Shown here piece after piece: positions 60,955 through 64,000 of a stretch of DNA of 64,000 nucleotides (position 1 is the stretch's first letter; each line of letters begins with the position of its first letter). The stretch comes from CAYJDR01 sp964368965 (GTDB lineage: Bacteria > Chrysiogenota > Deferribacteres > Deferribacterales > Mucispirillaceae). The stretch spans positions 25,811-89,810 of the forward strand of contig CAYJDR010000005.1 in NCBI GenBank assembly GCA_964368965.1. Reading direction: 5' to 3'. The position numbers were made by a program, and so were the translations under genes. Under the pieces are notes generated by a model that saw only the letters and a list, made by a program, of their open reading frames with translations, had not been told where the DNA came from and made no database searches.

Positions 60955-62155
60955 ATTTTTTAACACCTTTCCAAAGTGTTTCTAGTTTGTTTTTTATCTT
61001 GCTTTCAAACCCAGACTCACTAGGAAAATAAAACTGCTCGCCTTTGCTTGTGTATTGCTGCTTTACAAAGTCGCCATAGCTAAACGGATATTTATAATCC
61101 TTCGCATTGTGCGTGATGTGCGTTGGTACTTTTGGGTCATAATTATCTAAATAATCCCACACCCTATGATATGCCTCATAACTTCTGTTACTTTTCGGAC
61201 AAGATGCCAAGAAAGTAATAGCTTGTGATAATATAATCAACCCCTCAGGATACCCAACATTCATAAACGATTGGTAAGCTGAGTTCACAAACACAAGCGC
61301 ATCTGGATATGCGTTGCCTATATCCTCAGATGCTGATATCATTAAACGCCTAAAAACTGCCTCAGGCGTAACGCCATTTTTAACAAGTTTCAACCCCCAC
61401 AAAAGCGCGCCGTCAGGATCAGTACCACGTATGCTTTTTATCATCGCCGATAATACATCGTAGTATTCATCATCACTAAATCGCCTAGACATGAGCGATG
61501 CTAAACCCTCAGTGCGTAATGTAAGTGTTCCATTATCACGGCTTCCAATAAGTGCAGATAGCTCTAACAAGTTTAAAAACCTACGTACATCGCCGTTTGC
61601 TTGTTCTACAAGGTCTGCAAGTGCGTGTTCAGCATTGATATTTTCAATACTGTGGATAGTTTTCAACTTTTCCATCGCTCTATCTGCAAGCGCGTATAAA
61701 CCTTGTTTATCAACAGGTTTAAATTCAAAGATTAAACTTCTGGAACGTAATGCAGGAACTAAATTATGATATGGATTTTCGGCTGAAGCGCCAATTAAAC
61801 AAACATGCCCGTCGTCAATCAACTTCAGTAACATGTCTTGTTGAGATTTATTATAACGATGTATCTCGTCTATAAACAAAAGAATATTTATACCACTAGA
61901 TACAAGTTCGGACAACCGCTTAAGGTCTGAAACACCACTTGTAGCAGCATGCAACATAAAAAACTCACGCCCAAGGGTCTTCCCCACGAGTTGAGCCATG
62001 CTAGTTTTACCAGTGCCTGGTGGCCCTACAAACATAAGCGAACCAAAACTTCCGCTTTCTATCAACTTCATCAGTACAGACGAACTATCGGTTAAGTGAG
62101 CCTGTCCAGCTATTTCACTAAACTTTGTAGGACGCATTGTATCTGTTAAATTCAT
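60944..62155 (-). CDS. rarA: Replication-associated recombination protein RarA (MgsA)
   Basis: This 403-residue clamp-loader-like AAA+ ATPase acts at stalled replication forks. Walker A is GPPGTGKTSMAQ, Walker B is LLFIDEIHRYNK, and the sensor segment ENPYHNLVPALRSRS and C-terminal MgsA tetramerisation region (from about 240) follow. It begins MRPTKFSEIAGQAHL, the usual family opening. It lies directly downstream of the 6S RNA and is likely co-transcribed with it, then overlaps fau. Confidence 0.95.
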   Translation of the reverse strand: MNLTDTMRPTKFSEIAGQAHLTDSSSVLMKLIESGSFGSLMFVGPPGTGKTSMAQLVGKTLGREFFMLHAATSGVSDLKRLSELVSSGINILLFIDEIHRYNKSQQDMLLKLIDDGHVCLIGASAENPYHNLVPALRSRSLIFEFKPVDKQGLYALADRAMEKLKTIHSIENINAEHALADLVEQANGDVRRFLNLLELSALIGSRDNGTLTLRTEGLASLMSRRFSDDEYYDVLSAMIKSIRGTDPDGALLWGLKLVKNGVTPEAVFRRLMISASEDIGNAYPDALVFVNSAYQSFMNVGYPEGLIILSQAITFLASCPKSNRSYEAYHRVWDYLDNYDPKVPTHITHNAKDYKYPFSYGDFVKQQYTSKGEQFYFPSESGFESKIKNKLETLWKGVKKYED

Positions 62156-62186
62156 TAATCGCTTTCCAAAAATCTATATATAAATG

Positions 62187-62361
62187 CCCCACAGGTGTCG
62201 TGTGAATGTAACAGTGTAGCCTGAGTCAATCAGGCGGCCGCTCTGGACTGCTTTAGGCTTCCCTATACAAGTAGGGCTTGCACACCACAGTGCTGCATCG
62301 CAGCCATAAATCTTAAAAGTGTTGGCTCCAACCGATACTAATCAGCACGATCACCGCAGGG
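62187..62361 (-). ncRNA. ssrS: 6S RNA
   Basis: This intergenic stretch between zapA and rarA is more GC-rich than its surroundings and can fold as 6S RNA. The two ends form a long closing stem: CCCTGC-GGTG-TCGTG at the 5' side (62361-62346) pairs with CACGA-CACC-GTGGGG at the 3' side (62202-62187) with G-U pairs and small bulges. The 3' arm has the hairpin GCCTGA-TTGAC-TCAGGC that in other 6S RNAs borders the central bubble, and an apical CCCTA-TAGGG hairpin. The size, about 175-185 nucleotides, and the zapA-ssrS neighbourhood match those of E. coli. It binds the sigma-70 holoenzyme and mimics an open promoter. Ends are estimated. Confidence 0.83.
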
Positions 62362-62373
62362 TCATATTCAAAT

Positions 62374-62640
62374 TTATTCTACGTTATCAAACTTTGATAA
62401 CAAGTTGTCAACATTGCTGCTGAACACGTCGTTCGACTTTTTGAGCTTTTCATTTTCAAGTGCTAGCACAAAAGCTGTTTGTATTGCTGCTTTAAGGTCA
62501 GAGCGTACGCTCAAGTTTTGTGCATTGCTTATGATCATCTTGTCAACCTTGATGGCCACTTGCTCATATTCGTCTCTTTTTTCATCAGGCACGTTCAAAG
62601 TAAACGTTTGCCCAAGTATATTTATATTTAAAGCACTCAT
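62374..62640 (-). CDS. zapA: Cell division protein ZapA
   Basis: This 88-residue protein bundles FtsZ filaments. The N-terminal segment INILGQTFTLNVPDEKRDEYEQVA and the LRSDLKAAIQTAFVLALENEKLKK helix pattern (shown here as partial phrases) match ZapA's globular head and coiled coil. Its start overlaps the stop of the upstream coiled-coil gene as ATGA. Just after it comes the 6S RNA gene, whose likely promoter lies within zapA's last codons. Confidence 0.88.
   Translation of the reverse strand: MSALNINILGQTFTLNVPDEKRDEYEQVAIKVDKMIISNAQNLSVRSDLKAAIQTAFVLALENEKLKKSNDVFSSNVDNLLSKFDNVE
62383..62411 (-). promoter_or_regulatory. Predicted 6S RNA promoter with a 17-base palindrome
   Basis: On the minus strand TTGACA (62411-62406) and GATAAC (62388-62383) are 17 bases apart and would start transcription close to the 6S 5' end. 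Across the spacer and -10 lies a perfect palindrome, TTATCAAA-C-TTTGATAA (62384-62400). It also includes the last codons of zapA. It could be an operator that controls 6S RNA, or a hairpin at the zapA mRNA end. Confidence 0.42.
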
Positions 62641-62855
62641 AGTTTGCTAAATAATTGCTCCAATTTCACCAACGCAAGCTCTCGCTCTTGTTTAAGCTGG
62701 GCATTTTCGCCCATTAGTTCATCACATTTAGCACTAAGTTGTGCAATGCTGTCTGCAAAACCTTCTTTTTCTAGCTCCATATTTGCAACTTTTTCAACCA
62801 AAGTTACAATTTTAGTTTCCAGTAAATTAAGTTTTTCGTCTAGCTCCATTTCCAT
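62637..62855 (-). CDS. Small coiled-coil protein upstream of zapA
   Basis: This 72-residue protein is one continuous predicted coiled coil with leucines at regular heptad spacing (LNLLETKIVTLVEKVANMELEK, then IAQLSAKCDELMGENAQLKQ). It has no signal or membrane segment. In size and texture it recalls ZapB, which bridges ZapA and MatP, but ZapB is not usually encoded next to zapA in enterics, and I cannot claim homology. The ATGA overlap with zapA implies coupled synthesis in matched amounts. A division role is inference. Confidence 0.75.
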   Translation of the reverse strand: MEMELDEKLNLLETKIVTLVEKVANMELEKEGFADSIAQLSAKCDELMGENAQLKQERELALVKLEQLFSKL

Positions 62856-62908
62856 ATTATAGTTTTACCATGTTTCACAATATCTGTCAATAATTAGATA
62901 CACAATAT

Positions 62909-63607
62909 TTAACGAAAGTTCATTATTTTGTGAGTTTGCGGTATTAACTTTAAAACAACCCCAGCTTCATAAAACATATCATATATCTCAAAAGCCCTAT
63001 CTTCATTGATTTCGCTATCAACTGGCTGTAAAATCATCTCTTTAATGCCGTTTGATTTCGCACTCTCAACTAGATATTTAATTATATCATCTTTTATATT
63101 TTTATCAAGTAAAAGTTTTAAATACCATTCCGATTTATTTATGTTTTTCAATGAGTTAAACAATATTGGTACATTTTGCAACACCTTATCGGAAAAAGTT
63201 TTAACGTCAATGCTCATTATATCAAACAAACCATCAAGTTTGCTAGCATCTAACTCGTGCAAGCCAGATGTCTCTAAAAATAATTTTGCTTTGGATTTCT
63301 CTTTCAATAACTGCGCACATTCTAGCAAAAACTCGCTTTGTAATAACGGCTCACCACCTGTAAATGAATAGCTATGCACCCTATCATTAAACTCAGATAA
63401 AACAGCATTTACAAATTCGTCAGGTGTGATAGGGTTAGAGAATTCTTTATCTCCAATTAAAAATATATTCTTCTCATCATAATCTGTGTCACAAAATGGA
63501 CAGCCATAATTACAACCAGCAAGCCTTATAAACACTTGCATATAGCCTACATATTCGCCCTCACCTTGAAAGGATCTAAAAACTTCTACAATATTACCAT
63601 TTGTCAT
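62909..63607 (-). CDS. queE: 7-carboxy-7-deazaguanine synthase QueE
   Basis: This 232-residue radical-SAM enzyme makes 7-carboxy-7-deazaguanine, the core of queuosine. The opening EVFRSFQGEGEYVG is the substrate-binding signature, the cluster motif is GCNYGCPFCDTDY (CxxxCxxC), and TGGEPLLQ is the SAM GGEP equivalent. The C-terminal half is the family's compact cap (LKLIPQTHKIMNFR at the end). It lies three bases after the ankyrin gene. With QueD at 17834-18196 it shows that the cell makes queuosine or preQ1 precursors, with QueC elsewhere. Confidence 0.93.
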   Translation of the reverse strand: MTNGNIVEVFRSFQGEGEYVGYMQVFIRLAGCNYGCPFCDTDYDEKNIFLIGDKEFSNPITPDEFVNAVLSEFNDRVHSYSFTGGEPLLQSEFLLECAQLLKEKSKAKLFLETSGLHELDASKLDGLFDIMSIDVKTFSDKVLQNVPILFNSLKNINKSEWYLKLLLDKNIKDDIIKYLVESAKSNGIKEMILQPVDSEINEDRAFEIYDMFYEAGVVLKLIPQTHKIMNFR

Positions 63608-63610
63608 AAT

Positions 63611-64000
63611 CTACTCTTTTGCACCATGTATCGTTAATATTTCAACAATTCTTTGCTTGTTATTTTTCTTTGCATAATATAATGCACTTTCGTCATACTT
63701 ATTCAAGTGATTTACATCTGCACCAGCTTCAAGCAACAACTTAACACTTTCATAGCTATCACTCTGCACAGCACGTATCAAAGGGCTTGTACCATACTCA
63801 TCTGCTGTGTTAACTTCAGCCCCTTTCATAAGCAACATTCTAACAATTTCATCTTCGCCTTCATATAATGCTGCATACAAAGCAGTTCTTCCATATCTGT
63901 TTATGATATCCACATCAGCGCCTGCTTCGATAAGCATTTTAGCAATATTGCGTCCGTGTGAGTTACCTTGTGAAATAGCAATAATCAATGCCGACTCTTT
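63611..64000 (-). CDS. Ankyrin-repeat protein, cut by the window edge
   Basis: At least 129 residues consist of ankyrin repeats with the A--L----GADV-------TAL pattern (for example AKMLIEAGADVDIINRYG, then MKGAEVNTADEYGTSPL and LLEAGADVNHLNKYDES). The open frame continues through position 64000 with codons for KESALIIA, also repeat-like, so the true start lies outside the window and the TTG at 63988 is not it. Ankyrin repeats bind proteins; the partner is not known. It is on the same strand as queE and three bases before it. Confidence 0.85.
   Translation of the reverse strand, partial: KESALIIAISQGNSHGRNIAKMLIEAGADVDIINRYGRTALYAALYEGEDEIVRMLLMKGAEVNTADEYGTSPLIRAVQSDSYESVKLLLEAGADVNHLNKYDESALYYAKKNNKQRIVEILTIHGAKE

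Noticed and set aside
62258..62290. Small dyads inside the 6S region read as a tRNA-like or terminator element
   Set aside because: They are internal hairpins of the 6S fold; no acceptor stem, anticodon loop or T tract is present.
1..64000. CRISPR arrays, prophage, insertion sequences, toxin-antitoxin or restriction systems
   Set aside because: I looked for short regularly spaced repeats, transposase or integrase motifs and defence-type gene pairs and saw none.

Overview
The window looks like a chromosomal segment of an AT-rich, Gram-negative, probably anaerobic bacterium. The Gram-negative call rests on LptD, a TonB-family protein and heptose genes (hldD, hldE) with an ADP-heptose-type glycosyltransferase. 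The anaerobic leaning rests on a giant acyl-CoA dehydratase activase, two rubredoxins, radical-SAM enzymes and two phenylacetate-CoA ligase family genes. HspR regulation, the trpS-scpA-scpB run and the zapA-6S-rarA-fau-rny order would suit a Deferribacterota or Desulfobacterota-like organism. That placement is tentative because I could not run a phylogeny. Two runs of exactly 100 N show that this is a scaffolded draft assembly. No tRNA, rRNA, CRISPR array, transposase or phage gene was seen.

Layout. 54-6337 (-): CoA-dehydratase activase, a predicted beta-propeller-like unknown and inositol monophosphatase. 6392-7423 (+): an AFG1/ZapE-type ATPase. 7457-11142 (-): an acetyl-CoA hydrolase/CoA-transferase, a SPASM radical-SAM protein and a TonB-family protein. 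11248-16916 (+): a heat-shock block of hsp20, dnaJ, hspR, clpB and a sigma factor, opened by a promoter that overlaps a HAIR-type HspR operator. 16925-17713 (-): a tandem SnoaL-like protein. 17834-26471 (-): a tightly coupled 12-gene run covering queD, a pseudouridine synthase, scpB, scpA, trpS, a site-2 protease, ispD, a PIN-TRAM protein, YggT, YggS, pgeF and a DUF192 protein.

26678-40303 (-): a second long run. It holds an acyl-CoA synthetase, bioY, a bifunctional-nuclease-family protein, miaB, a sugar-phosphate transferase and a GT9 glycosyltransferase separated by an assembly gap, hldD, hldE, two envelope proteins of unknown function and a large FAD/Fe-S dehydrogenase. 40451-48518 (+): pdxA, rsmA, a DnaQ-type exonuclease, folC, lptD, an unknown exported protein, a DHH phosphoesterase and a small rubredoxin. 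48558-50254: fetAB on the minus strand with a second rubredoxin divergent from it. 50270-53907 (-): an HD hydrolase and two phenylacetate-CoA ligases around an ACT-domain protein. 54021-58702 (-): mntP, HU, asd and a c-di-GMP EAL protein that contains the second gap. 58847-64000 (-): rny, 5-formyltetrahydrofolate cyclo-ligase, rarA, 6S RNA, zapA, a coiled-coil protein, queE and an ankyrin protein cut by the window edge.

Most of the window is housekeeping. The points that most repay attention are the HspR/HAIR heat-shock circuit, the 6S RNA with a palindrome over its likely promoter, the palindrome in front of mntP, the paired unknown envelope proteins beside the heptose genes, and two assembly gaps that distort gene models. 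Both gaps can be interpreted from the flanking sequence. I did not find a clearly new multi-gene system. No stretch longer than about 220 bases lacks a gene; the main intergenic spaces are described at their features.
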